Assembly: GCF_009846865.1 (NCBI RefSeq)
Contig: NZ_WUWN01000004.1
Location: 62,001 to 126,000 of the forward strand
Source of the DNA: Puerhibacterium puerhi
Lineage (GTDB): Bacteria; Actinomycetota; Actinomycetes; Actinomycetales; Cellulomonadaceae
Reading direction: 5' to 3'
Length of the DNA: 64,000 bases
The stretch's first letter is position 1, and each line of letters begins with the position of its first letter. The translations under genes were made by a program, and so were the position numbers. Shown in pieces: positions 1 through 7,537 of this stretch. Under the pieces are notes generated by a model that saw nothing but the letters and a program-made list of their open reading frames with translations, ran no database searches and was not told where the DNA came from.

Positions 1-35
1 GCGACCGGCGCCGGACCGCGGCACCGGGCACGCGA

Positions 36-82
36 GAGGCCCCGCCTCACGACCCTCTTCTCGAGTCGTGGGGCGGGGCCTC
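36..82. terminator. Strong hairpin, probable bidirectional terminator
   Basis: Two 18-base arms (36-53 and 65-82) are complementary with one mismatch around an 11-base loop. The hairpin lies just behind the stop codon of the minus-strand sorting-signal fragment at 111. It could also stop transcription entering from the left edge. There is no clear U-run, which is normal for actinobacterial terminators. Positions 1-35 hold no gene that I can define. Confidence 0.75.
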
Positions 83-110
83 AGCGCGTCAGCGGGGCGT
101 CAGCCCTGCG

Positions 111-449
111 TCAGCCCTCCGCGCGGCGCCGGGCGGCGCGCACCGCGAGCAGGCCGAGGAGCAGCAGCAGGGCCGCCGCGCCCACGATCCCGCCGACCAT
201 CACGCCGGTCTGGGCCAGGTGCCCGCCCGGTCCGGCCTGCGCCGGCTCGGACGGCGCCGGAGCCGGGTCCGACGGGTCCGCCGGGTCGGCCGGAGCCGGA
301 CCCGCCGGGTCGGCCGGCGGGACCGTGCCCACGGTCGCCGTCGACGGGTCGGACGTCAGCCGGTCGCCGCCGGGCAGACGTGTCCCGCGATGATCGAACA
401 GGGTCGGGGAGGCCGCGGACGCGGCCTCCCCGAGATATCGCCCAGCGCC
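111..449 (-). pseudogene. C-terminal fragment of a sortase-anchored surface protein
   Basis: The reading frame ends in a classic cell-wall sorting signal: a Pro/Ala/Asp-rich spacer, the motif LAQTG (an LPXTG variant), a hydrophobic stretch of about 20 residues and an Arg-rich tail (RAARRRAEG). Sortase would cleave such a motif and link the protein to peptidoglycan. The frame is open only from 449, after a TGA at 450-452, and contains no ATG; the first standard start is a GTG at 332, which would give 73 residues without signal peptide or domain. The MFS gene begins its 3' end only 60 bases upstream. I read this as the remnant of a larger surface protein. A sequence error that hides the upstream frame is the alternative. 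Confidence 0.55.
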
Positions 450-508
450 TCACCCAGCCCTGGCCCGATCTCACCCGCTCCACCGGGTGCGAGCGACGCG
501 GCGAGGGG

Positions 509-1846
509 TCAGCCGACCCTCGTCGGCAGGCCGGGCCCGCCGCCGGCCGGGTCCCCGGCCTCCGTCGCCGACGGCGCGGACGGCGCGGCCGTCGTCACCG
601 CGCCCGGCCCGCCACCGGGCCGCCCGTGCCGCACCAGCGCGGCGGCCCCGGCGCCCGCGGCGAGGAACACGACGCCGAGCCCGACCCACCCCACGGTGCC
701 GTGCTCGATGGCGGTGGCGGTCACCAGCGGCGGGGCCACCATCGAGGCCACGGCGTAGCCGGTCTGGCTCAGGCCCTGGTACGCCCCGGCGCTGCGCGGG
801 TCGGCCAGCTCGAACGCCATGCCCCACCCGCCGGCCTCACCGAGGATCTCGCCGAGGGAGTGCGCGAGCGCCGCGACGACCAGCAGCACGCACGCCGTCG
901 CCACGCTGCCGTACCCGGCGAGCGCGTAGGCCAGGCACGCCCCGGCGAGCAGCCACGACGCCCGGCGCACGGTGAGCCCCGCGCGGCGCACGTCGTCGGT
1001 GCCGCGCGAGGCGCGCACCTGCAGCAGCGCCACGACGGCGGTGTTGAGCACCAGCAGCAGCGACACCATGACCGTCGGCGCGCCCGTGCTGGCGATCCAC
1101 AGCGGCACGCCGACCGTCTGCAGCCCGAAGTGCATGGCGAGCACCGAGTTCAGCGCCACGCTGGCGACGTACGTGCGGTCGCGCAGCGGCGACGGTCCGC
1201 GCGAGCGGCCGGCGCCGTCGTCGGACCGGTGCTCGAGCATCCGCGCGGCGAGACCGGGCACGCGCCCCAGCCGGGCCAGCGGGAGCACCGCGGCGAGCAG
1301 CAGGACGGCGACGGCGAGCATCGCGGCCTGGTACGCGACGGCGGTGTCCACGAGCAGGGCGGCGCCGGCCGCCACCGTGCCCAGGCCGATGCAGACGTTG
1401 GTGACCACGCGCATGCGGGCGCGCACCGCCACCCGCTCGGGACCCACGTACCAGCGGGCCAGCACGGCCTGCTTGGCCGACCCGCTCGCCGAGCGCATCG
1501 CCACCGCGAAGCACGCGACGACGACGAACGCCGCCGCCGAGTGCGCCGCCGTGTAGGCGAGCATCGCCAGCCCGTTGAGCGCGGTGGCCACCCACTGCAC
1601 GCGGTGCGCGCCGACCCGGTCGGCCAGTCGCCCGGCGCCGTACGCCGCGAGCACCCCGGCGCCGCCGGCGACGCCCAGGCCGAGGCCCACCGTCGTCGGC
1701 GCCAGCCCCACCACGCGCGTGAAGTACAGCGTGCTCACCGTGTAGAAGACGCCGCTGGACAGGGCGAACGCCATGGTGCTGAGGGTGAGGGAGCGCGCCA
1801 CGCGCTCGCGGGGCCAGAAGGTCTCGATCACGGGCCCATTGCGCAC
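509..1846 (-). CDS. MFS transporter
   Basis: This 445-residue integral membrane protein has about 12 hydrophobic segments and the length of a major facilitator superfamily drug/metabolite exporter. Between TM2 and TM3 it carries an MFS signature loop (GAGRLADRVGAHR). A polar linker rich in Arg, Ser and Gly (about residues 205-225) separates the two six-helix halves, and the C-terminal tail is Gly/Pro/Ala-rich and probably disordered. It is divergent from the winged-helix gene at 1888 with 41 bases between them, so that regulator probably controls it. The substrate cannot be read from the sequence. Confidence 0.85.
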   Translation of the reverse strand: MRNGPVIETFWPRERVARSLTLSTMAFALSSGVFYTVSTLYFTRVVGLAPTTVGLGLGVAGGAGVLAAYGAGRLADRVGAHRVQWVATALNGLAMLAYTAAHSAAAFVVVACFAVAMRSASGSAKQAVLARWYVGPERVAVRARMRVVTNVCIGLGTVAAGAALLVDTAVAYQAAMLAVAVLLLAAVLPLARLGRVPGLAARMLEHRSDDGAGRSRGPSPLRDRTYVASVALNSVLAMHFGLQTVGVPLWIASTGAPTVMVSLLLVLNTAVVALLQVRASRGTDDVRRAGLTVRRASWLLAGACLAYALAGYGSVATACVLLVVAALAHSLGEILGEAGGWGMAFELADPRSAGAYQGLSQTGYAVASMVAPPLVTATAIEHGTVGWVGLGVVFLAAGAGAAALVRHGRPGGGPGAVTTAAPSAPSATEAGDPAGGGPGLPTRVG

Positions 1847-1887
1847 CGCGGCGGCCGTGTCGGTGAACTCCTGTAGCGTCCGGCTTC

Positions 1888-2883
1888 ATGCACACGCCCT
1901 CCCGGCCGCACCACGGCGGCCTCGTCGAGTACGAGCTGGCCGGGATGGACGTGGCGGACGTGCGCTTCGCCGTCTCGCCCCTGACCGAGCTGACGCTGTC
2001 CCTGCGCACGTTCCGCGAGCCGGGCCGCTACCCCGTGCACCTGCCGTGGCTGCGGCGCACCGAGCCCGCGCGCGCCGGGCTCGACGTCGCGCTGCTCACC
2101 GCGCTGACCAACGAGCGGCAGTGGACGCCGGACTACCTCACCCCGCGACCGCACAGCCCGCTCACCCGGCTCGACGACGAGCTCGAGGCCGCCGCGCGGG
2201 TGCCGCTGGACCGGCTGCGGGACGACCTGCGCGCCGTGCACCCCGACGGCCTGCCGGCGCCGCTGCGCGGCGACCTCGCCGCCGTGCGCGCCCGCGTCGT
2301 CGCAGCGCTGCAGGCCTACTGGGACGCGTGCTTCGCCCCGTGGTGGCCGCGGATGCGCACGGTGCTGCAGGCCGACGTCGTGCACCGCGGGCAGGTGGCC
2401 TCCGCCTACGGCCTCGGGGCGATGTTCGCCGGGCTGAGCGAGCGCATCCGGCTCGACGACGGCGTGGTGCGCGTGCGGCTCGGCAGCCCGGCGCGGTTCC
2501 GCCGGCCGACAACGGGCGAGGGCCTGACGCTGGTGCCCACGCTGTTCACGCGGGCCGCGAGCGCCCCCATCTCCCCCGCCGAGCCGCCGACGATCTGGTA
2601 CGGCGCGCGCGGCGCCGGGACGCTGTGGCAGGCCGAGCCGGTGCGGGCGCCGGGCGTGCTGGCCGACCTGCTCGGCGCCACCCGGGCCGGGCTGCTCAGC
2701 ACGCTCGCCGAGCCGACGTCGTCCACCGAGCTGGCCGGGCGCCTGGGCGTCACCGTGTCTGCCGTGAACCAGCACCTGCGCGCGATGCGCGCCGCAGGGC
2801 TGCTGAGCAGCGCCCGGCACGGGCGCTCGGTGCTCTACCTGCGCTCGGAGCTGGGGGACGCGCTGCTCGGCGCGGCGGAGTGA
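1888..2883 (+). CDS. DUF5937/ArsR-type winged-helix transcriptional regulator
   Basis: The protein has 331 residues. The C-terminal part (about 250-330) is an ArsR-like winged helix: a leucine-rich first helix, then a helix-turn-helix (SSTELAGRLGVTVSAVNQHL) and a wing (ARHGRSVLYLRS). The N-terminal 240 residues match the DUF5937 type of actinobacterial regulators, presumably the ligand or dimerisation part. A TAGCGT -10 box at 1874-1879 lies 8 bases before the ATG, so the mRNA is probably leaderless. The divergent MFS gene is the likely target. The ligand is unknown. Confidence 0.8.
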   Translation: MHTPSRPHHGGLVEYELAGMDVADVRFAVSPLTELTLSLRTFREPGRYPVHLPWLRRTEPARAGLDVALLTALTNERQWTPDYLTPRPHSPLTRLDDELEAAARVPLDRLRDDLRAVHPDGLPAPLRGDLAAVRARVVAALQAYWDACFAPWWPRMRTVLQADVVHRGQVASAYGLGAMFAGLSERIRLDDGVVRVRLGSPARFRRPTTGEGLTLVPTLFTRAASAPISPAEPPTIWYGARGAGTLWQAEPVRAPGVLADLLGATRAGLLSTLAEPTSSTELAGRLGVTVSAVNQHLRAMRAAGLLSSARHGRSVLYLRSELGDALLGAAE

Positions 2884-2981
2884 GCGCTCGGCCGCGGGGC
2901 ACGGGCCGGGCGCCGGGCGAGACGCGGCGAGCGGCGCTAGCGTCGCTGCTACCAGCACCGACGTCTCATGGAGCAGCCTCG

Positions 2982-3320
2982 ATGACGAACCTCGACCAGC
3001 TCGCCGACGCGCACCTGACCGCCGCCCGGGCCGCGGAGAACGGGCGCAGCACCGAGATCGTGCTGCACGACGGCCCGCTGCGCCAGACCGTCATCGCGAT
3101 CAAGACGGGCGTCGAGCTCGGCGAGCACAACTCCCCGCCGGCGGCCTCCGTCCACGTGCTGCGGGGCCGCGTGGTCATCACCGGGATGGAGGGCGACGAG
3201 GAGATCGGCGCCGGCGAGCTGCGGGTGCTCGCCCACCACCGGCACGCCGTGCGCGCGCTCGAGGACGCGGCCTTCCTGCTCACGACGGTGACGAGCATCG
3301 ACGAGGAGTCGCACCGCTGA
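2982..3320 (+). CDS. Small cupin-domain protein
   Basis: This 112-residue protein has the length and pattern of a single-domain cupin. Motif 1 reads GVELGEHNSPPAASVHVLRG, and the second half carries LRVLAHHRHAVRALEDAAFLL, typical of small actinobacterial cupins lacking a full metal-ligand set. Such proteins often bind small ligands or protect against stress compounds, but no reaction can be assigned. The ATG at 2982 was chosen because the domain begins directly there; an upstream in-frame extension from 1773 is antisense to the MFS gene and not credible. The gene stands alone and ends in a very long inverted repeat at 3329-3394. Confidence 0.75.
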   Translation: MTNLDQLADAHLTAARAAENGRSTEIVLHDGPLRQTVIAIKTGVELGEHNSPPAASVHVLRGRVVITGMEGDEEIGAGELRVLAHHRHAVRALEDAAFLLTTVTSIDEESHR

Positions 3321-3328
3321 CCACCCTC

Positions 3329-3394
3329 CCGTTCCGGGTCCCTGGTGGTCCGAGACAGCGGGGGCTGTCTCGGACCACCAGGGACCCGGAACGG
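3329..3394. terminator. 31-bp perfect inverted repeat, terminator-like
   Basis: The arms 3329-3359 and 3364-3394 are perfectly complementary over 31 bases with a GGGG loop. It begins 8 bases behind the cupin stop codon and lies 28 bases upstream of the -10 box of the AraC-type gene. A 10-base piece of the arm (agggacccgg) occurs again at about 3407-3416. Position suggests a terminator; the arm length is far above what a terminator needs. Confidence 0.6.
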
Positions 3395-3434
3395 TCGAGG
3401 ACCGGCAGGGACCCGGGGCGCTAGGGTGCGGGCC

Positions 3435-3869
3435 ATGGCCATGGAGCGCGCCGAGGCGCAGCGCCTGCGGGACATCACCGTGATCCGCCGCGTGCGGGAC
3501 CGGATCGACCGGGAGTACGCCCAGCCGCTCAACCTGGAGGAGCTCGCCAAGGGCGCGCACATGTCGTCCGGCCACCTGAGCCGGGAGTTCCGCCGCGTCT
3601 ACGGCGAGTCCCCGTACGCCTACCTGATGACCCGGCGCATCGAGCGGGCGATGACGCTGCTGCGCCGCGGCGACCTCAGCGTCACCGACGTCTGCTTCGA
3701 GGTGGGCTTCTCGTCGCTGGGCACGTTCAGCACGCGCTTCAGCGAGCTGGTGGGCGTGCCGCCCAGCGTCTACCGCCGCGACCACTCCCAGGCCGCCGCG
3801 GGCATCCCCCCGTGCCTGGCCAAGCAGGTCACCCGACCGGTCAGGAATCGAGAAGCACCCGCGCGCTGA
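3435..3869 (+). CDS. AraC-family regulator consisting of the DNA-binding domain only
   Basis: The 144-residue protein is almost entirely an AraC/XylS DNA-binding domain with two helix-turn-helix units. The first is around LNLEELAKGAHMSSGHLSREF, and the second is around SVTDVCFEVGFSSLGTFSTRF, followed by the family signature GVPPSVYRR. There is no N-terminal effector domain. A TAGGGT -10 box at 3422-3427 precedes the ATG by 7 bases, indicating a leaderless transcript; an alternative ATG lies two codons in. The gene is followed after 20 bases by a VOC-family gene, a common pair in actinobacteria. The VOC gene has its own -10 box. Regulation of that neighbour is inferred. Confidence 0.85.
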   Translation: MAMERAEAQRLRDITVIRRVRDRIDREYAQPLNLEELAKGAHMSSGHLSREFRRVYGESPYAYLMTRRIERAMTLLRRGDLSVTDVCFEVGFSSLGTFSTRFSELVGVPPSVYRRDHSQAAAGIPPCLAKQVTRPVRNREAPAR

Positions 3870-3889
3870 GCGGTCCTAGCGTGCCGGGC

Positions 3890-4300
3890 ATGGACAACAT
3901 CACCATCCACTACGCGTTCCTGCCCCACACCGACGCCGAGGCCGCCCTCGGCTTCTACCGCGACGCCCTGGGCTTCGAGGTCCGCCAGGACGTCGGCTAC
4001 GGCGACATGCGCTGGATCACCGTCGGCCCGCCCGGGTCGCCGACGTCGATCGTGCTGCACCCGCCGGCCGTCGACCCCGGCATCACCGACGACGAGCGCC
4101 GCACGATCCTCGACCTCATCACCAAGGGCGCCTATGGCGCCATCACCCTGGGCACCGACGACCTCGACAAGCTCTTCGAGCGCCTCGAGGCCGCGGGTGT
4201 CGAGGTCGTCCAGGAGCCGATGGACCAGGACTACGGCGTGCGCGACTGCGCCTTCCGCGACCCGGCCGGCAACCTCGTCCGCGTCAACCAGCTCTCCTGA
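3890..4300 (+). CDS. VOC-family (glyoxalase/bleomycin-resistance fold) protein
   Basis: The protein has 136 residues and one VOC domain made of two beta-alpha-beta-beta-beta modules. The N-terminal module begins YAFLPHTDAEAALGFYRDALGFEV, and the C-terminal module ends with the typical FRDPAGNLVRVNQ signature. The family includes glyoxalases, dioxygenases and drug-binding proteins; this single-domain form with SerThr-poor pocket cannot be assigned a substrate. A TAGCGT box at 3877-3882 is 7 bases from the ATG, so it probably has a leaderless promoter of its own although it follows the AraC-type gene directly. Confidence 0.85.
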   Translation: MDNITIHYAFLPHTDAEAALGFYRDALGFEVRQDVGYGDMRWITVGPPGSPTSIVLHPPAVDPGITDDERRTILDLITKGAYGAITLGTDDLDKLFERLEAAGVEVVQEPMDQDYGVRDCAFRDPAGNLVRVNQLS

Positions 4301-4337
4301 CCCGGGTCACGGACGACGGCGCACCGCCGCGGGACGC

Positions 4338-4376
4338 GACGGCGCCCGCCCCCGGGTGTCGGGGACGGGCGCCGTC
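4338..4376. terminator. Hairpin terminator between convergent genes
   Basis: Arms 4338-4352 and 4361-4376 pair over 15 bases with one bulged A on the right arm and a short loop. It lies between the VOC gene (ending 4300) and the convergent lipoprotein gene (ending 4390), so it can serve both. Confidence 0.65.
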
Positions 4377-4389
4377 GGCGTCGGTGACG

Positions 4390-4926
4390 TCAGCAGTTGG
4401 TGGCGGTGTAGGTGCTGATGGACGTGCCAGCCTCCATGAACTCGTCGCTCATGAGCGCCTGGGCGGCGTCCGAGGCCTTGGTGACGGCGTCCTCGGCGGT
4501 CGGGTCGTCGAGCACCGACTGGATCGTATCGGTGTACTCGCGGAACGAGGTGGCGACGGTGTTCCAGTCGTCGGCGATCTCCGCCGGCGGCTCGACCGAC
4601 TCGAACTCGGTGGTGAGCTCGTCGAAGGCCGCGATGGCGGCGGCGGGGTCGCTGGTGTCGATGCTGGACATGTCCTGCAGGGTCTCCGAGGCGGCGCAGA
4701 CGTCGCCGGCGCCGGCGTCGGCCGTCTCCTCCTCGGCGGGGGTCTCCTCGGCGGGGGTCTCCTCGGCTGCCGTCTCCTCCTCGGTGGGCGTCGCGTCGGC
4801 CGACGCGGTGGTCTCCTCGGCGGCGGCGTCGGTCTCGTCGCCGGAGCCGCCGCAGGCGGCGAGGCTCAGGGCGAGGACGGCGGTGGTGGCCAGGGCGGTC
4901 GTCGTACGGGTCAGTCGGGTGCGCAT
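4390..4926 (-). CDS. Secreted lipoprotein, unknown function
   Basis: The 178-residue product starts with a positively charged MRTRLTRTTT, a hydrophobic core and the lipobox SLAAC (Cys at about position 25), so it is a lipoprotein anchored outside the membrane. Then follows a low-complexity linker of Glu, Thr, Ala and Pro with repeated EETPAEE units (about residues 30-70). The folded part is about 105 residues long and helical, with Cys residues near its start and at the very C-terminus (TATNC) that may form a disulphide. I do not recognise a named family. The ATG at 4926 gives the signal peptide; a longer upstream frame has none. Confidence 0.8.
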   Translation of the reverse strand: MRTRLTRTTTALATTAVLALSLAACGGSGDETDAAAEETTASADATPTEEETAAEETPAEETPAEEETADAGAGDVCAASETLQDMSSIDTSDPAAAIAAFDELTTEFESVEPPAEIADDWNTVATSFREYTDTIQSVLDDPTAEDAVTKASDAAQALMSDEFMEAGTSISTYTATNC

Positions 4927-5033
4927 GGCCCCGATGCTCTCGCACCCGGGAGCGGACCGCGAACCTGCGCCGCGCCGCCGGGGAGTTCTCCCCATGTGAC
5001 GGCGGCGGCCCTCACCGGCGGTCCGGCGGCAGG

Positions 5034-5813
5034 TCAGCGGTGGTCGTCCCACACCGGCGAGGGGAACAGCACCCGCTCGAACGTGGCCCACGCGGCGACC
5101 AGGTCGATCGCCGGCGAGCGGAACAGCCGCAGCTGCAGCCCGTCCATCGCGGCGATCGCCATCTGCACCAGGTCCCGCATGCCGTCCCAGCCGCCGACCT
5201 CCGGCGGCAGCCGCCACGTGGTGCGCGAGTACAGCTCCCACACCGCCTCGGGGCGCATGTCGAAGTAGTCGTGCGCCGGGTGGTCCTCCGCGATCGCCTC
5301 GGCGCCGAGCACGACGTACAGCCGCACGAGCTGCGGGTCGCGGGCGTTGTTCGCCACGAGGTAGCGCAGGTACGCGGGGAAGGAGACGCCGTCGGGGTGG
5401 ACGGCGGCCGGGTCGCCGGTCGCGACGAAGTCGTCCGGGTCGAACCGCTGGTCGTAGCCCTGCTGGACGATCAGCTGCAGCAGCCCCTGCTTGGTGCCCA
5501 CGTAGTGCAGCAGGCCCGCCTGCGTGATGCCTACCTCGCGGGCGACGTCCTGCAGCGACAGCGAGGAGAAGCCGCGCTCGCTGATCAGCCGCGAGGCCAC
5601 CGCGACGATCTGCCCGAGCCGCTCCTCGCGGGACAGGCGCACCCGCCGGCGCGGCGCCGCCGTCGGCCCGGCGACGCCCCGCGGGCCGCGCGAGGCGGCC
5701 GCCTCGAGGCCCTGCGACTCCTGCGGCACCGGGTCCACGCTCTCCACGGCGTCAAGGTACTGCAGCACCGACGCCAGGAGGGCGGCGTCCGCGCCCCGGC
5801 GCACGCCGGTCAC
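5034..5813 (-). CDS. TetR-family regulator of the GH43/transport/GH42 genes
   Basis: The protein has 259 residues. A TetR helix-turn-helix lies at about residues 65-115 (SLSLQDVAREVGITQAGLLHYVGTKQGLL), after an unusually long N-terminal extension, and is followed by a helical ligand domain. The GTG start at 5813 overlaps the stop of the GH43 gene as GTGA, so the two are translationally coupled and probably co-transcribed from the promoter region at 7337-7537. That region holds TACCGnnCGGTA-type palindromes, which also occur before the GH42 gene. Autoregulation and sugar-derived induction are inferred. Confidence 0.85.
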   Translation of the reverse strand: MTGVRRGADAALLASVLQYLDAVESVDPVPQESQGLEAAASRGPRGVAGPTAAPRRRVRLSREERLGQIVAVASRLISERGFSSLSLQDVAREVGITQAGLLHYVGTKQGLLQLIVQQGYDQRFDPDDFVATGDPAAVHPDGVSFPAYLRYLVANNARDPQLVRLYVVLGAEAIAEDHPAHDYFDMRPEAVWELYSRTTWRLPPEVGGWDGMRDLVQMAIAAMDGLQLRLFRSPAIDLVAAWATFERVLFPSPVWDDHR

Positions 5814-7336
5814 CGCTGGACGTCCTGCCCCGTGTACTCGATCGCGGCGACGTCGACCACGCCCTCGCGGGCGTACGGGCCCACCACGCGGCCGGTGAAG
5901 GACTCGGTGAAGTCCGACGACAGGAACGCGCCGTCGACGCCGCCGAGCTCGACCCACCGCCCGCCGTCGTGCACCCAGCCGGTGAGGCGGTCGCACGAGG
6001 CGCCGAGCGTGGCCCGGCCCTGCTCCGGCGGGTCGGCGACGATCCGCACGCGCACCCGGCCGCCGGCGTCGGTGCGCCGGTGCACCCAGGTCTGCACCAG
6101 GCCGCGGGCGGTCATCGTCATGCTGGCCGTCTCGCCGCTGACCTCGACGTCCAGGTGCGAGCCCTCGTCGTAGCGCATCGAGACGCCGCCGACGCCGTCG
6201 GTGACGTCCAGGTCGACGGTGACCGTCGCGCCCTCGGTGACCTGGCGGACGCCGAGGAACGCCGGGTGGGCGTCCTCCATGCCGACGCCGGCGCCCCGGA
6301 TCCGGGCGAAGCCGGGGCGCGCCTCGAGGTCGGCGACCTCGCGCGGGAAGGCGCGCACGGCCACGACCTCGCCCGGGAAGCCGTCGAGGGTGGCCGGGCC
6401 CTGCGCCGGGAAGGCGAACGTGCGCTCCACCGGGGCGTGCCGCTCGTCGAGCACGACCGGCTCGGCGTGCGGCCAGCCCTCGGCGTCCCAGGTGACGGGC
6501 GTCTGGAACGTCTCGCGGCCCATCGGGGCGAACGCGCGGGTCTGCGAGCGCGGGCGGGTGCCGAGCAGCACCATCGACCACGAGCCGTCGGCGTGCTGCA
6601 CCAGGTCGCCGTGGCCGGCGTTCTGCACGGCGTTGTCCGTGCCGCGGGCGGTGACCAGCGGGTTGTACGGCGAGCCCTCGAACGGGCCCTCCGGGGAGCG
6701 GCCGCGCGCGACGGTGGCCGCGTGGCCGCGCTCGGTGCCGCCCTCGGCGATCATCAGGTACCACCACTCGCCGACGCGGTAGAGGTGCGGCGCCTCGGGG
6801 AACATGCCGCCCGTGCCGGACCACAGCGAGCGCGGCTCGCTCAGCGCGGCGCCGGTCTCGGGGTCGAAGCGCACCTGGGTGATGCCCCGGTGGACCATCG
6901 ACCCGTCCTCCTCGTCGATGCCGAGGCCGGACATGGTGACGTAGCAGGTGCCGTCGGTGTCCCAGGCGATGTCGGGGTCGATGCCCACGACGTCCATGAC
7001 GACGCCGTCGGACCACGGGCCGGCCGGGTCCTCAGCGGTGAACAGCACGTTGCCCCGGCCGGTGCCCAGCATGTCGGGCACCACGAGCCAGAACCTCCCG
7101 TCGTGGTGACGGATCGTGGGCGCCCAGGTGCCGCCGCCGGTGGGCACGCCCTTGGCGCCGAGCTGGCCGTCGCGCACGGCGACGTGGCCGACGAGCTCGA
7201 CGTCGACCAGGTCCGTGGAGCGGTAGATCGGGATGCCCGGCAGGTACTCGAACGTCGAGGTCGCGATGTAGTACGCGCCGCCCACCCGGCACACGCTCGG
7301 GTCGGGGTGGAAGCCGGGGATCAGCGGGTTGCGCAC
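5810..7336 (-). CDS. GH43 beta-xylosidase/alpha-L-arabinofuranosidase
   Basis: This 508-residue enzyme has no signal peptide and should act in the cytoplasm on imported xylo- or arabino-oligosaccharides. The five-bladed GH43 propeller starts at once with NPLIPGFHPDPSVCRVG, placing the general base at Asp12. The pKa-modulating Asp lies in VGIDPDIAW (about Asp120), and the proton donor is Glu181 in MFPEAPHLYR. The C-terminal 200 residues form the beta-sandwich typical of the longer GH43 xylosidases. It is the first gene of an operon with the TetR gene and is divergent from the symporter gene at 7538. Xylosidase versus arabinofuranosidase cannot be separated from sequence alone. Confidence 0.88.
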   Translation of the reverse strand: MRNPLIPGFHPDPSVCRVGGAYYIATSTFEYLPGIPIYRSTDLVDVELVGHVAVRDGQLGAKGVPTGGGTWAPTIRHHDGRFWLVVPDMLGTGRGNVLFTAEDPAGPWSDGVVMDVVGIDPDIAWDTDGTCYVTMSGLGIDEEDGSMVHRGITQVRFDPETGAALSEPRSLWSGTGGMFPEAPHLYRVGEWWYLMIAEGGTERGHAATVARGRSPEGPFEGSPYNPLVTARGTDNAVQNAGHGDLVQHADGSWSMVLLGTRPRSQTRAFAPMGRETFQTPVTWDAEGWPHAEPVVLDERHAPVERTFAFPAQGPATLDGFPGEVVAVRAFPREVADLEARPGFARIRGAGVGMEDAHPAFLGVRQVTEGATVTVDLDVTDGVGGVSMRYDEGSHLDVEVSGETASMTMTARGLVQTWVHRRTDAGGRVRVRIVADPPEQGRATLGASCDRLTGWVHDGGRWVELGGVDGAFLSSDFTESFTGRVVGPYAREGVVDVAAIEYTGQDVQR

Positions 7337-7373
7337 GGGTGGTTCCTTCAGCGTCGTCGGTGACTATCAAATC

Positions 7374-7458
7374 TTACCGGGCGGTAGGCATGACTCTACA
7401 CGGGCCGCGCTACCTACTGAACATATGGTCGGTAGTTGACTTACTTACCGGGTGGTCA
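7374..7458. promoter_or_regulatory. Operator cluster of TACCGnnCGGTA type in the divergent GH43/transporter promoter
   Basis: Within the 201-base space between the GH43 and symporter genes I see TTACCGGGCGGTAG at 7374-7387 and TTACCGGGTGGTCA at 7445-7458. Between them are half-sites (CTACC at 7410-7414 and CGGTAG at 7430-7435). The sites share the pattern TACCG-2-CGGTA with the perfect palindrome at 11810-11823 before the GH42 gene. They are spaced so that both divergent promoters would be covered. The adjacent TetR protein is the obvious candidate to bind them. Confidence 0.7.
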
Positions 7459-7537
7459 TATTTTCGTCCGGCCGGACGACGCCCGTCCGGCGAGGCCTGG
7501 AGCGAAGCCGCTCCCCTGCGAACCAAAGAAGGTGCCC

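Noticed and set aside
5969-7363. Plus-strand frame of over 450 codons across the GH43 gene
   Set aside because: It is antisense to a gene with all GH43 catalytic motifs; no domain pattern is visible in it.
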